From: Candidatus Gottesmanbacteria bacterium CG_4_10_14_0_8_um_filter_37_24
Lineage (GTDB): Bacteria > Patescibacteriota > Microgenomatia > 2-02-FULL-39-11
DNA length: 15,939 nt
Direction of reading: 5' to 3'
Assembly (NCBI GenBank): GCA_002785215.1
Contig: PFMK01000022.1
Span: 13,083-29,021 of the forward strand
Position 1 is the stretch's first letter. Every line of letters starts with the position of its first letter. Below are positions 1 through 7,309 of the stretch, piece after piece. The notes beneath the pieces were generated by a model that saw only the letters and a program-made list of their open reading frames with translations, was not told the origin of the DNA and did not search any database. The translations under genes were made by a program, and so were the position numbers.

Positions 1-413
1 GAGGTGTGGTCGGTACTTACAACGATCTGATGAATAACTGGCAAAGAAAAGTCAGATATCAGCCTTCAACACGTGAACTATCACAAAGGAATAATTACAG
101 AAAAACACTAACCGACCGATATGGTACACCTGACTCAAATTCTGTGTTTTGGAATTCAATTGATCCTACACATTTCCTGACAGATGTAACCACCCCAATT
201 CAATTACATACCGGTGGAAATGACGAAGAAGTACCGGTAACATTCTCTGTCAACCTTAAAGACAGATTAGAAAAAGCAGGAAAATATGCGGAATATTACA
301 ACTATCCTGGTGGAGATCATAATATTTCTTCGCCGAATTTTGAACTGGCGATGCAAAGATCTATAGACTTTTTCAATAAATATTTAAAAGGAGGTGAGAT
401 AAATGAAAAATAA
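1..413 (+). CDS. Alpha/beta-hydrolase (S9 prolyl oligopeptidase-like), C-terminal part
   Basis: This is the C-terminal end of a serine peptidase or esterase; the frame is open to the left edge, so the start and the nucleophile serine lie outside the window. Counting from the GTG at position 6, residue D73 sits in GGNDEEVPV and H105 in PGGDHNI. These are the acid and base positions of the S9/dienelactone-hydrolase catalytic triad, about 32 residues apart as usual for the family. The early segment GTYNDLMNNW also matches the region just after the nucleophile elbow in S9 proteins. The protein ends at KYLKGG, typical of the last helix. It overlaps the next gene by 11 bases, so both are probably one transcript. 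Substrate is unknown. The family is well supported; an exact enzyme name is not. Confidence 0.8.
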   Translation, partial: GVVGTYNDLMNNWQRKVRYQPSTRELSQRNNYRKTLTDRYGTPDSNSVFWNSIDPTHFLTDVTTPIQLHTGGNDEEVPVTFSVNLKDRLEKAGKYAEYYNYPGGDHNISSPNFELAMQRSIDFFNKYLKGGEINEK

Positions 414-852
414 CTTTTTTGTAATTGGCTTAGTTTCCGTTTTAGTAGGAATTGGCGGTTTTTTGGGAGGAATGAAATATCAGGAGTCTAAAACCCCTGT
501 CTCGAATTTTAACAGACAATTTCAAGGTGGAAGCGGACAAGAAGGAAGACAAGGTGGGCAGAACACTCAAGGCCGGCTGGGCGGAAACTTCGGCAGACCA
601 ATTACCGGCGATATCATAAGCTTGGATAATGAATCCATCACGGTTAAACTTCAGGACAATAGCAGTAAAATTGTACTTCTTCCTGATAGTACCACAATCA
701 GCAAAACCGACCAGGGATCAATAGCTGATTTAAAAACCGGTATGAAAGTCGAGGTATTTGGCAAAGACAATTCAGACGGCAGTATTACCGCTCAAAATAT
801 CCAGATAAATCCTATGTTCAGAACTGCAACAGACGGTGCATCTGCAAGATAA
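403..852 (+). CDS. Membrane-anchored DUF5666 domain protein
   Basis: The 149-residue protein has an N-terminal hydrophobic segment (about residues 5-23) that should anchor it in the membrane or act as an uncleaved signal. A Gly/Gln-rich linker (about 35-65) follows. The C-terminal beta-rich domain (about 66-136) follows the DUF5666 pattern: TGDIISLDNESITVKL, then a segment ending in DSTTISK, then ADLKTGMKVEVFG. DUF5666 is a small OB-like domain of unknown function found on exported proteins. The start is fixed by AAAGGAGGTGA at 388-398, a near-perfect Shine-Dalgarno site. The gene begins inside the end of the peptidase gene, which points to translational coupling. A strong hairpin follows the stop. 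The role is unknown. Confidence 0.75.
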   Translation: MKNNFFVIGLVSVLVGIGGFLGGMKYQESKTPVSNFNRQFQGGSGQEGRQGGQNTQGRLGGNFGRPITGDIISLDNESITVKLQDNSSKIVLLPDSTTISKTDQGSIADLKTGMKVEVFGKDNSDGSITAQNIQINPMFRTATDGASAR

Positions 853-870
853 TGGCATTATTTATAATGA

Positions 871-900
871 TATTCCACGGGCCTGAAGGCCCGTGGAATA
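871..900 (+). terminator. Strong hairpin, probable terminator
   Basis: A perfect 13-bp stem (871-883 with 888-900) closes a TGAA tetraloop. The GC-rich half is CACGGGCC/GGCCCGTG. It lies 18 bases after the DUF5666 stop. There is no clean T-run directly after it (AATAGCGTTTTAG follows), so it could instead be a 3'-end stabilising hairpin or a bidirectional terminator. Confidence 0.7.
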
Positions 901-1058
901 AATAGCGTTTTAGATGATACAATATCCTTCCTAAGAAAATAATAGATCATGGGAAAAATGTTAGACTTCTTACCGATAAAATATAAGTGAGAAGGTATTT
1001 CCCAATACTGAGTTAGGGCTTTTGAATTACCGCCAGGGAATTTATTATATTTTCAGCT

Positions 1059-1095
1059 GTTTCTCAGTAAGAGAAACTATTTTATAATAAATAGT
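1059..1095 (+). promoter_or_regulatory. Promoter with nested palindromes before the surface operon
   Basis: A consensus -10 hexamer TATAAT lies at 1083-1088, placing the predicted transcription start near 1095, only 7 bases before the ATG at 1102. The hexamer is the loop of a palindrome (ACTATTT 1076-1082, AAATAGT 1089-1095). Directly upstream is a second hairpin (GTTTCTC 1059-1065, GAGAAAC 1071-1077). No good -35 is visible at the right distance. The palindrome around the -10 could be an operator. Confidence 0.5.
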
Positions 1096-1101
1096 TAGAT
1101 T

Positions 1102-1323
1102 ATGATAAAAATATTTTTATACTGTGTTTTGTTATTCTTATTGTTTCCAAAACCAGCACAGGCTTATCTAGATCCGGGAACCGGAAGTTATGTCTTTCAA
1201 TTACTTGTGGCCGGACTTCTAGGCAGTTTATTTTTTCTAAAATCCGCAGTAAAAAAGATTAAAAAACTGATTAGTGAAAAATTTACCCAGAAGATTTCCG
1301 AAAATCCTGATGAAAATAAATAA
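1102..1323 (+). CDS. Small membrane protein with YLDPGTGSY motif
   Basis: The 73-residue protein has a signal-peptide-like N-terminus ending in PAQA (cleavage after about residue 21). It continues with YLDPGTGSYVFQLLVAGLLG, one further membrane helix, and a Lys-rich cytoplasmic tail. The YLDPGTGS motif marks a widespread short protein family of unknown function, which I recall next to sulfatase-like and methyltransferase genes, as here. It is the first gene of a tightly overlapping operon, and its end overlaps the next gene's preferred start (1310) by 14 bases. There is no Shine-Dalgarno site before the ATG, in keeping with a leaderless or nearly leaderless transcript from the TATAAT at 1083. 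Family recognition is good, function unknown. Confidence 0.75.
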   Translation: MIKIFLYCVLLFLLFPKPAQAYLDPGTGSYVFQLLVAGLLGSLFFLKSAVKKIKKLISEKFTQKISENPDENK

Positions 1324-2692
1324 CGTGGCCTCATCTTATAGAGATCCGAGCGGTTTTGTGTTTAAAATAAACAAAAGAATCCTCCGGCAGGTGAATTTCA
1401 ACTATAGGGAAAATTATGACTTTCTTATGCGGTCCGGTCTTTACAACAGATTAATCTCTAACTCGCTACTTGTCCCCCATAAAGAAGTTACTATTTCTCA
1501 AAGTCAGCAAGCAGCTTATAAAATACTTGAACCCTGTCTTATTCCTTTCATCTCCTATCCTTATGAATGGTGTTTCAGTCAATTAAAAGATGCCGCTCTC
1601 CTTACGCTCCAGATCCAGAAAATATCTCTTTCATATAATATGAGTCTAAAAGATGCAAGTAGTTTCAACATACAATTTATGTCCGGAAAACCCATTTTTA
1701 TAGATACTCTTTCCTTTGAAAAATATGAGGAAGGAAAGCCTTGGATCGCATACAGGCAGTTTTGTGAACAGTTTTTAGCTCCTCTGGCTCTCTCTGCTTA
1801 TTCCGATATCCGTCTGATTAAATTACTGCAGACGCATATAAATGGTGTCCCTTTAGATCTCGCCGTCAAATTACTTCCATTAACTTCCAGATTGAAATTA
1901 TCTCTGCTTCTTAATATTTTTCTTCATGCTAGAAGCTATAGGAGTTTGACCGACAAATCTTTGGATAAAGAAAAAATAAGGTCTTTTCGTAAAAATTCCC
2001 TACTGGGTCTTATTGAAAGCCTTGAAGATGGCGTCAAATCTCTGCATATAAAACGTAATAAAACTGTATGGTCTCACTATTATACAGATAAGACATGTTT
2101 GAATTATAATAAAAAATCACTCGGTGAAAAAAAATCTATTGTTAATAAGTATCTTTCTGTTCTTCATCCAGAATCTCTTTGGGATATCGGATCAAACACG
2201 GGAATATTCAGCAGGATTTCTGAAAAAATAGGAATACCCACCATATCTATAGATAATGACCCTTCTGTTGTAGAACAAAATTATCTTATGACAAAACAAA
2301 ACGGCGAAAGAAATCTTCTTCCTCTTTGCATAGACATCATGAATCCCACACCCGCTATAGGTTGGGGGAATAAAGAACGTGATTCGTTTCTTTCGCGTCC
2401 CCTACCTGATACTATTCTGGCTTTAGCGATTATTCATCATCTAGCAATCAGTAATAATCTGTCTATCTCAAAACTGTCTCAATTTTTTGCTCATCTTTGT
2501 TCATCACTTATCATCGAATTCGTTCCTAAAGAGGATAAAAAAGTCCGCCTTTTATTGAAAAATCGCGCTGATATTTTTGACGATTATAATGAAAGTAAGT
2601 TTGAGAAAGAATTCTCCCGGTTTTTCACTATCAATCAAAAATCTAAAATCCCGGAATCAGAAAGAGTCCTCTACCTTATGATCAAAAAATGA
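1310..2692 (+). CDS. Class I SAM-dependent methyltransferase, NoeA-like
   Basis: The protein is 460 residues from the ATG at 1310. I prefer this start to the in-frame ATG at 1274 because the family begins just before SYRDPSGFVF and this start overlaps the upstream gene least. The N-terminal half has features I recall from the NoeA-like family: RDPSGFVF, RQVNFNYRENYDFLMRSGLY, and IFIDTLSFEKYEEGKPWIAYRQF. The C-terminal half is a Rossmann methyltransferase with motif I DIGSNTGIF at about residues 292-300, SIDND for the ribose-binding acid, and LALAIIHHLAI as motif IV. It would transfer a methyl group from S-adenosylmethionine, probably to a cell-surface glycan given its neighbours, but the acceptor is not shown. 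The stop overlaps the next start as ATGA. Confidence 0.8.
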   Translation: MKINNVASSYRDPSGFVFKINKRILRQVNFNYRENYDFLMRSGLYNRLISNSLLVPHKEVTISQSQQAAYKILEPCLIPFISYPYEWCFSQLKDAALLTLQIQKISLSYNMSLKDASSFNIQFMSGKPIFIDTLSFEKYEEGKPWIAYRQFCEQFLAPLALSAYSDIRLIKLLQTHINGVPLDLAVKLLPLTSRLKLSLLLNIFLHARSYRSLTDKSLDKEKIRSFRKNSLLGLIESLEDGVKSLHIKRNKTVWSHYYTDKTCLNYNKKSLGEKKSIVNKYLSVLHPESLWDIGSNTGIFSRISEKIGIPTISIDNDPSVVEQNYLMTKQNGERNLLPLCIDIMNPTPAIGWGNKERDSFLSRPLPDTILALAIIHHLAISNNLSISKLSQFFAHLCSSLIIEFVPKEDKKVRLLLKNRADIFDDYNESKFEKEFSRFFTINQKSKIPESERVLYLMIKK

Positions 2693-4281
2693 AAAACATG
2701 AGAAAGATTACCAAATCTATTACTTTCATTCCTTTTGCGCCAATTCTCTTTTCCTTATCCTTTGTCCTGATTCTTTTTGCTCATAACATTGGTGAGCTTA
2801 CTTTGCCTCGAATCCTTGTTCCGCTTCTTATCACATTCCTTTTTTCTCTGATAGTATATTTCTTTACGATAATTATCCTAAGAAATATAAATAAAAGCAT
2901 TATTTACTCTTCAATCTTTTTAATTATATTTTTTTCTTATAGGGATGTTGTATTTTTTACTGGTAGTTTACATATCTTACCCTGGACTATAGATATCGGG
3001 AGTAACCATGTTATGTTCCTTGTTCTAGTGATTTTACTATTATATATATATTTACTAATTAAACGAGCAAAAAGATCCTTTATCCTCTTATCAAGATATC
3101 TGACGATAATAGCTGTTATCAGCACATTAATTCCATTATCCGGAATAATGCGATATGAAATTATTCGCAAACTGCAGAAAAGACCTGATAATCCCCTGGT
3201 TTTATCAAAGATCGATTCTATTTCTTTGGATAAAAATATTCTTCCTGATATTTATTACATTGTCCCGGACAGCTATACTTCAACGGGAAACTTAAAAAAA
3301 TACTTCAATTATGATAACAGTCAGTTTGTTTCCTTTCTTGAAGATATGGGTTTTTATGTTGCTACCCAAAGCAGTTCCAATTATCCTAAAACATTTCTAT
3401 CCCTTTCATCTTCCCTGAATATGGAATATTTGGATTATCTCTCTGTAAATATAAATTCTAACGATCAAACACTTACCGACCGGCTAATAGAAAATAACAA
3501 TGTGGTCCGTTTGTTGAAATCTCTAGGGTATCATTATTACCAAATGGGATCCTGGTGGGGATCTACTCATTTTAGCCGTCTGGCAGATGAAAATTACATT
3601 ATCGAAAAAAAAGTTTTAGGCGGAATTGGTGAATTCAACTACATGCTGATAAACTCATCTATGTTAAGTCCGTTTATTTCCCGTTTTATCCCGAAAGCTA
3701 TAGTAGGTGAATCAGACGATGATAAAAGAGCAAGAATTCTTTACCAGTTCGAAGAGCTCCCGAATGTAGCAACACTACCTGGTCCTAAATTTGTCTTTAC
3801 TCATATAATTGCCCCCCACGGTCCTTATGTGTTCGGTAAAAATTGTGAATACGTTTCCTATGAACTAATAAGAGAAAAATCAGAAGAAGAAAATTATGCC
3901 AATCAGGTAAGTTGCATAAATCACAAATTAGAAGAGGCAATCAGGTCAATAATAAAAAATGGTGCTAAACCTCCTGTGATTCTTCTACAGGCAGATGAAG
4001 GACCAAATTTATTAAACGGAAAGCTCATACCTCCGGATAATTGGAAAGAGGCAAACAAAGATTTGATGCGAGAAAAGTTTCCTATCCTATCCGCTTATTA
4101 TCTCCCCGGTGTATCAAAATCTATACTGTATCCGTCTATCACTCCGGTAAATTCTTTCAGAGCGATATTTAATCTGTATTTCTCTGCTAATCTGTCTTTG
4201 CTTCCTGACAGGAATTACGTCTTTCTGGATACCAACCATTTATACGAATTTGAGGATGTTACAGAGGATTTGGAGGATTAA
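2689..4281 (+). CDS. Membrane sulfatase-like hydrolase/transferase
   Basis: A 530-residue protein with about five N-terminal membrane helices (roughly residues 12-30, 42-64, 70-90, 106-124, 131-153) and an extracytoplasmic alkaline-phosphatase/sulfatase-fold domain. LPDIYYIVPDSYTS (about 186-198) supplies the first metal ligand and a candidate Thr/Ser nucleophile. FTHIIAPHGPY (about 370-380) and ILLQADEGPN (about 431-440) match the later metal-binding strands. The canonical DH pair is DE here, which I recall from other members of this subgroup. The layout resembles LTA-synthase or phosphoethanolamine-transferase enzymes, but the soluble domain belongs to an uncharacterised branch. The likely job is cleavage or transfer of phosphate- or sulfate-linked groups on surface polymers. 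The start overlaps the methyltransferase stop (ATGA); a second ATG at 2698 is possible. Confidence 0.75.
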   Translation: MKNMRKITKSITFIPFAPILFSLSFVLILFAHNIGELTLPRILVPLLITFLFSLIVYFFTIIILRNINKSIIYSSIFLIIFFSYRDVVFFTGSLHILPWTIDIGSNHVMFLVLVILLLYIYLLIKRAKRSFILLSRYLTIIAVISTLIPLSGIMRYEIIRKLQKRPDNPLVLSKIDSISLDKNILPDIYYIVPDSYTSTGNLKKYFNYDNSQFVSFLEDMGFYVATQSSSNYPKTFLSLSSSLNMEYLDYLSVNINSNDQTLTDRLIENNNVVRLLKSLGYHYYQMGSWWGSTHFSRLADENYIIEKKVLGGIGEFNYMLINSSMLSPFISRFIPKAIVGESDDDKRARILYQFEELPNVATLPGPKFVFTHIIAPHGPYVFGKNCEYVSYELIREKSEEENYANQVSCINHKLEEAIRSIIKNGAKPPVILLQADEGPNLLNGKLIPPDNWKEANKDLMREKFPILSAYYLPGVSKSILYPSITPVNSFRAIFNLYFSANLSLLPDRNYVFLDTNHLYEFEDVTEDLED

Positions 4282-4282
4282 A

Positions 4283-5227
4283 ATGAAATTTAAAAAAACT
4301 CTCATACTGATAGCAAGTATTATAATTTTAGGAGCGATAATTTTTCTTGTTTCAAATAAAAGCGCTAAAAAACAAGATATGGTACCTACTAACCCCCTGG
4401 TACCAGCTACCCAAACACCAATTAATATTACTGTCATTCCTCCCCAGGCAAAAATTACTAATGAAAGACTTAAAAATACTATTGATAAAGCCTTGAAAGA
4501 AGCCCAAGGAACTTATGGTATCGTTATAAGAAACCTAAATACAAAAGAAGAATATTACCTAAATGAACATCGTGAGTTTGACACTGCAAGTTTATATAAA
4601 CTCTGGGTTATGGCAACAGCTTTTACTCAAATCCAAAGCGGACAACTTAAAGAGAATAGCATATTAAGCCAGAACATTCAGGTATTAAATAATAAGTTTA
4701 ATATTGGTTCTGAATCGACGGAACTGACTGAGGGAACAATCACTGTGAGCGTGAAGGAGGCGTTAAATAAGATGATCACTATATCGGATAATTATGCTGC
4801 TCTCCTTTTGTCTGAAAAAGTGAGGCTCTCTAATGTCTCTGATTTTCTTAAGAAAAACGGTCTTATTGAATCACGACTTGGCGAACCGCCAAAAACAACT
4901 CCTTATGATATTGCACTTTTTTTGGAGAAGTTATATAAGAACGAGTTAGCCAATGAAGATAATACGCAAAAAATGATAGAACTTCTTAGTAGGCAAACTC
5001 TGAATAATAAACTTCCCAAATACCTTCCTTCTAACCTGTCTATTGCACATAAAACAGGAGAGTTAGGTTATTTTACCCATGATGCCGGGATAGTTTTTAC
5101 CAATAAAGATGAATATTTAATTGTTGTTTTGTCCGAAAGTGATAATCCTTCTGGGGCAGAAGAACGTATTGCAGAAATATCCAAAGCGGTTTATGACTAC
5201 TTTGAGGAAAAAGATATTGAATTGTAA
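4283..5227 (+). CDS. Membrane-anchored serine hydrolase, class A beta-lactamase fold
   Basis: The 314-residue product has an N-terminal anchor (about residues 5-23), a Pro/Thr-rich linker, then a penicillin-binding/beta-lactamase domain. All three active-site motifs are visible: SLYK (S103-K106), SDN (168-170) and KTG (257-259). The segment between SDN and KTG is short and reads LIESRLGEPPKTTPYDIALFL, so a normal class A omega loop with its EPELN glutamate is not evident. That argues for a cell-wall D,D-peptidase or esterase rather than a true beta-lactamase. I chose the ATG at 4283 over the upstream ATG at 4250 because GGAGG at 4272-4276 is well spaced and the membrane anchor then starts the protein. 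It begins one base after the sulfatase stop, so it is the last gene of that operon. Confidence 0.8.
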   Translation: MKFKKTLILIASIIILGAIIFLVSNKSAKKQDMVPTNPLVPATQTPINITVIPPQAKITNERLKNTIDKALKEAQGTYGIVIRNLNTKEEYYLNEHREFDTASLYKLWVMATAFTQIQSGQLKENSILSQNIQVLNNKFNIGSESTELTEGTITVSVKEALNKMITISDNYAALLLSEKVRLSNVSDFLKKNGLIESRLGEPPKTTPYDIALFLEKLYKNELANEDNTQKMIELLSRQTLNNKLPKYLPSNLSIAHKTGELGYFTHDAGIVFTNKDEYLIVVLSESDNPSGAEERIAEISKAVYDYFEEKDIEL

Positions 5228-5242
5228 ACTGGATTTTATTCA

Positions 5243-5343
5243 TATACTCACGTAACTCAGGTTTGCAACTGAGTTACTCAGTATGTACCCTTCTAATCCG
5301 CTTTTTCACCATACCGTGTCGCAAACCGGAGTAAGAAGGGTAT
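5243..5343 (+). repeat. 101-bp two-hairpin repeat, copy 1
   Basis: This sequence recurs at 9960-10061 with about seven differences. Hairpin 1 is GTAACTCAG (5252-5260) with CTGAGTTAC (5269-5277), extended by ATACT/AGTAT around a small internal loop. Hairpin 2 pairs TACCCTTCT (5286-5294) with AGAAGGGTA (5334-5342), then TCCG with CGGA inside. The loop of hairpin 1 carries GGTTTGC (5260-5266), exactly complementary to GCAAACC (5321-5327) in hairpin 2. It could be a non-autonomous mobile element (MITE/PATE-like) or a structured RNA. Confidence 0.85.
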
Positions 5344-5527
5344 ACAAAGGAATATCATATTTTCCAGGTTTTCTGATACATCATTTAATTTACCACGTAC
5401 ATAAACTCCCAAATATTGGACTACTACCTTTTATTTGAGTACGACAAGACTCTCATATTTTCCTTAAGCATTTTATCAGTTTCAGTTCGTATAGTACGTG
5501 AATAAAGAATATTTAATTTGAAAGGGG
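5344..5527. other. Noncoding leader before the DUF2680-like gene
   Basis: Together with the repeat this makes a 300-base gene-free stretch. I see no coding remnant. CACGTAC (5394-5400) and GTACGTG (5494-5500) are inverted repeats 93 bases apart, weakly suggesting a folded leader. A-T-rich sequence at about 5500-5516 may hold the promoter, but no convincing -35/-10 pair is visible. Confidence 0.35.
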
Positions 5528-6031
5528 GTGATAAATATAAATAAGAAAATTATTCTCTCGGCTTTGGTACTGACGATCGTAGGAGCAGGCATATTGGGAA
5601 CAAGCAGGGTCTACGCCCAAAATACAAATGGTGGTCCCATGTCTACTCTGGCTCAAATGATAGCCGATAAATTCAATCTTAATAAAAATGATGTACAGAC
5701 AGTTTTTGACCAATACAGATCTGACCGCCAGTCTCAAACGCAGGCTAATTTTGAGCAGAAATTAAGCCAGGCTGTAACAGACGGTAAAATTACAGAAGCC
5801 CAAAAACAGCTAATTCTAAGTAAGCATAAAGAATTGCAGGATAGTAGGGATACCAGCAGGTCAGATATACAAAATATGACACCTGAAGAGCGAAAAACTA
5901 TTAAGGAGACTCAAAAGCAGGCTTTGGAGGATTGGGCAAAACAAAATAATATTGACCTTAAATATTTCTTTGGCGGACGCATGGGATTAGGTCATTTTGG
6001 AGGGATGAAAGGTGGGTGGGATACAAAATAA
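5528..6031 (+). CDS. Secreted DUF2680-like helical protein, unusual start
   Basis: The protein has a clear signal peptide (hydrophobic core ILSALVLTIVGAGILG, cleavage near VYA-QN). A mostly helical region follows: LAQMIADKFNLNKNDVQTVF, then QAVTDGKITEAQKQLILSKH, and a Gly/Met-rich tail. This resembles the DUF2680/YckD-type exported proteins, whose role is unknown. The start is odd. The only canonical in-frame start, GTG at 5528, lies inside the Shine-Dalgarno-like AAAGGGGGTGAT (5521-5532). At normal spacing after that site stands ATA (5537), as if an ATG had mutated or a non-AUG start is used. The true N-terminus is therefore uncertain by a few residues. A good terminator follows. Confidence 0.65.
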   Translation: MININKKIILSALVLTIVGAGILGTSRVYAQNTNGGPMSTLAQMIADKFNLNKNDVQTVFDQYRSDRQSQTQANFEQKLSQAVTDGKITEAQKQLILSKHKELQDSRDTSRSDIQNMTPEERKTIKETQKQALEDWAKQNNIDLKYFFGGRMGLGHFGGMKGGWDTK

Positions 6032-6054
6032 GAGACAACTTTCTTCCATGTCTT

Positions 6055-6092
6055 ACAGCTTCCGGTATTAACCGGAAGCTGTCAATGTTTTT
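6055..6092 (+). terminator. Rho-independent terminator
   Basis: A perfect 12-bp stem (6055-6066 with 6071-6082, arms ACAGCTTCCGGT and its complement) with loop ATTA is followed by CAATGTTTTT. It lies 23 bases after the secreted protein's stop. This is a classic intrinsic terminator for the + strand. Confidence 0.85.
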
Positions 6093-6100
6093 CAGGTCTT

Positions 6101-6130
6101 GTAAATAAAATACGATAATGAAACATTATC
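6101..6130 (-). terminator. Probable terminator of the zinc-finger gene
   Basis: GATAATG (6114-6120) and CATTATC (6124-6130) form a perfect 7-bp stem with a 3-base loop. Read on the minus strand, the hairpin is followed by GTATTTTATTT. It lies about 58 bases after the minus-strand gene's stop. The stem is AT-rich, so efficiency is uncertain. Confidence 0.5.
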
Positions 6131-6188
6131 AACCCGTAGATTTACTAAATAAGGGTTTACACTAAATCAAAGATATCGGAAGTCCAGT

Positions 6189-6680
6189 TTATTTTAACCA
6201 TTCAACATAAGTACATCCTACTGCACATCTTTTTTCCTTGTCCCACTTATTTGTCGAGCACTTCTTCATTTTTTTACCCGATGAGGTGGTAAAAAGTACC
6301 AGTTTTTCACCACATTCGGGACAATCTTCCTCCAGGTTTTCGCTCGTACCGTTTATCCATTCCACATAATCGCACCCGCTCGCCTGCCTGGTTTTGGGAT
6401 CCCAAGTGTTGGTGGAACATTTCTTCATCCGTTTATTGAAACGGGTAACAACAAGAAGAAGATCAGCACCGCATTTCGGGCATTTTTCCTCAAGCTTCTC
6501 TGGCTCGATTTGTAACCATTTGACGTAAGTGCATCCTTCTGTTGTCTTCGTATCTGCGTTCCATTGTCCTGCCGAACAGCGCTGTAATTTCTTGCCTGTT
6601 GGTGTGGCAACCACCTCACTTAATTTCGATCCGCACTTTGGACAAATTTCCGGAGATTGTACTTCTTCTTGTGTATTCAT
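6189..6680 (-). CDS. Free-standing protein of three topoisomerase-type C4 zinc fingers
   Basis: The 163-residue protein is almost entirely three repeats of about 53 residues. Each has a CPxCG knuckle, a downstream KKC(S/A) cysteine and a final GC(T/D)YV(E/K)W cysteine. The cysteines are C13/C16/C35/C50, C67/C70/C88/C103 and C120/C123/C141/C156, so each repeat has four zinc ligands. This is the zinc-ribbon repeat at the C-terminus of bacterial topoisomerase I, where it binds single-stranded DNA. Here no topoisomerase domain is attached, and the window shows no neighbour that would supply one. It probably binds nucleic acid in the cytoplasm. There is no Shine-Dalgarno site. Candidate -10 boxes are TATAAT (6716-6711) and TACAAT (6694-6689) on the minus strand; the second would give a leaderless mRNA. 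Confidence 0.85.
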   Translation of the reverse strand: MNTQEEVQSPEICPKCGSKLSEVVATPTGKKLQRCSAGQWNADTKTTEGCTYVKWLQIEPEKLEEKCPKCGADLLLVVTRFNKRMKKCSTNTWDPKTRQASGCDYVEWINGTSENLEEDCPECGEKLVLFTTSSGKKMKKCSTNKWDKEKRCAVGCTYVEWLK

Positions 6681-6827
6681 AATAAATTATTGTAAGTTAA
6701 TAATTATTTGATTATATCTTTTATCTTTCTACAATATAAGGGGGTATATTATTTTCTCCCTGTACCAGTATCAAATGCTATTCCATTGCCTTTGAGACTG
6801 TATACAAAAGGGCATTTTTTTTACGAT

Positions 6828-7274
6828 CTAGAATATTTCAACTCTGGTTCCCTTAGGTGCCCATTCATAAAGCCAGCTGGCAAAAGCCAGCGGGACGTTC
6901 ACGCAACCATGACTTGCGGGGCTCCCAAAACGGTTGTGCCAGTAAGCTCCATGTATTGCATATCCCTGGTAAAAATACATTACATCCGGTACATTCTTAT
7001 AGAAATACTTACCGTATGCTTTGGATTCTCCCTTCATTGTTTGAGAAGTGAGTTTATAGCGAATTTTGAAACTGCCCTTTACCGTTGGGGTTTTTCGGAG
7101 TCCTGTAGACACTTTGGTTTTGTCGATAATGTTACCTCCATCCCAGGCAAAAAGCATCTGTTTGTGTAGATCCACGGTAATCAGTTTTTCAGTAGTATAT
7201 ATGTCAGCGACCTGAATGGGATTCCCAAACAAGAAAAAGAGGAGAAAAAATAAAACGAAAACCTTTTTTTTCAT
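6828..7274 (-). CDS. L,D-transpeptidase (YkuD domain), secreted
   Basis: The 148-residue protein has a short signal peptide or anchor (residues 2-17, almost all Phe/Leu/Val) and then a YkuD catalytic domain that fills the rest. The catalytic signature is present: H108 in AIHGAYWHNRFG, then SHGCVN with nucleophile C124 at residues 121-126. Typical early strands are ITVDLHKQMLFAW and STGLRKTPTVKGSFKI. Such enzymes cross-link peptidoglycan stem peptides (3-3 links) or attach proteins to the wall, outside the membrane. There is no extra substrate-binding domain, so this is a minimal form. The ATG follows an extended -10 so closely that the transcript should be leaderless. It stands alone in its own transcription unit. 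Confidence 0.9.
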   Translation of the reverse strand: MKKKVFVLFFLLFFLFGNPIQVADIYTTEKLITVDLHKQMLFAWDGGNIIDKTKVSTGLRKTPTVKGSFKIRYKLTSQTMKGESKAYGKYFYKNVPDVMYFYQGYAIHGAYWHNRFGSPASHGCVNVPLAFASWLYEWAPKGTRVEIF

Positions 7275-7290
7275 TTAACTAAATATACCA
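7275..7290 (-). promoter_or_regulatory. Extended -10 promoter of the L,D-transpeptidase gene
   Basis: On the minus strand TGGTATATT (TG at 7290-7289, hexamer 7287-7282) is a good extended -10 element. It predicts initiation at about 7275, one base before the ATG, leaving no room for a ribosome-binding site. No clear -35 is seen, as is common with extended -10 promoters. Confidence 0.5.
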
Positions 7291-7309
7291 TAATCTCAGA
7301 TTACATTAT

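Noticed and set aside
2937..3170. A minus-strand open frame inside the sulfatase-like gene
   Set aside because: It lies antisense to membrane helices and has no start signal; it is a by-product of AT-rich coding sequence.
4283..5227. Calling the serine hydrolase an antibiotic-resistance beta-lactamase
   Set aside because: The omega-loop region is short without a recognisable EPELN, and the gene ends a cell-surface operon; a wall peptidase or esterase is more likely.
6708..7169. A 153-codon + strand open frame
   Set aside because: It is the antisense shadow of the L,D-transpeptidase gene, whose catalytic motif is unambiguous.
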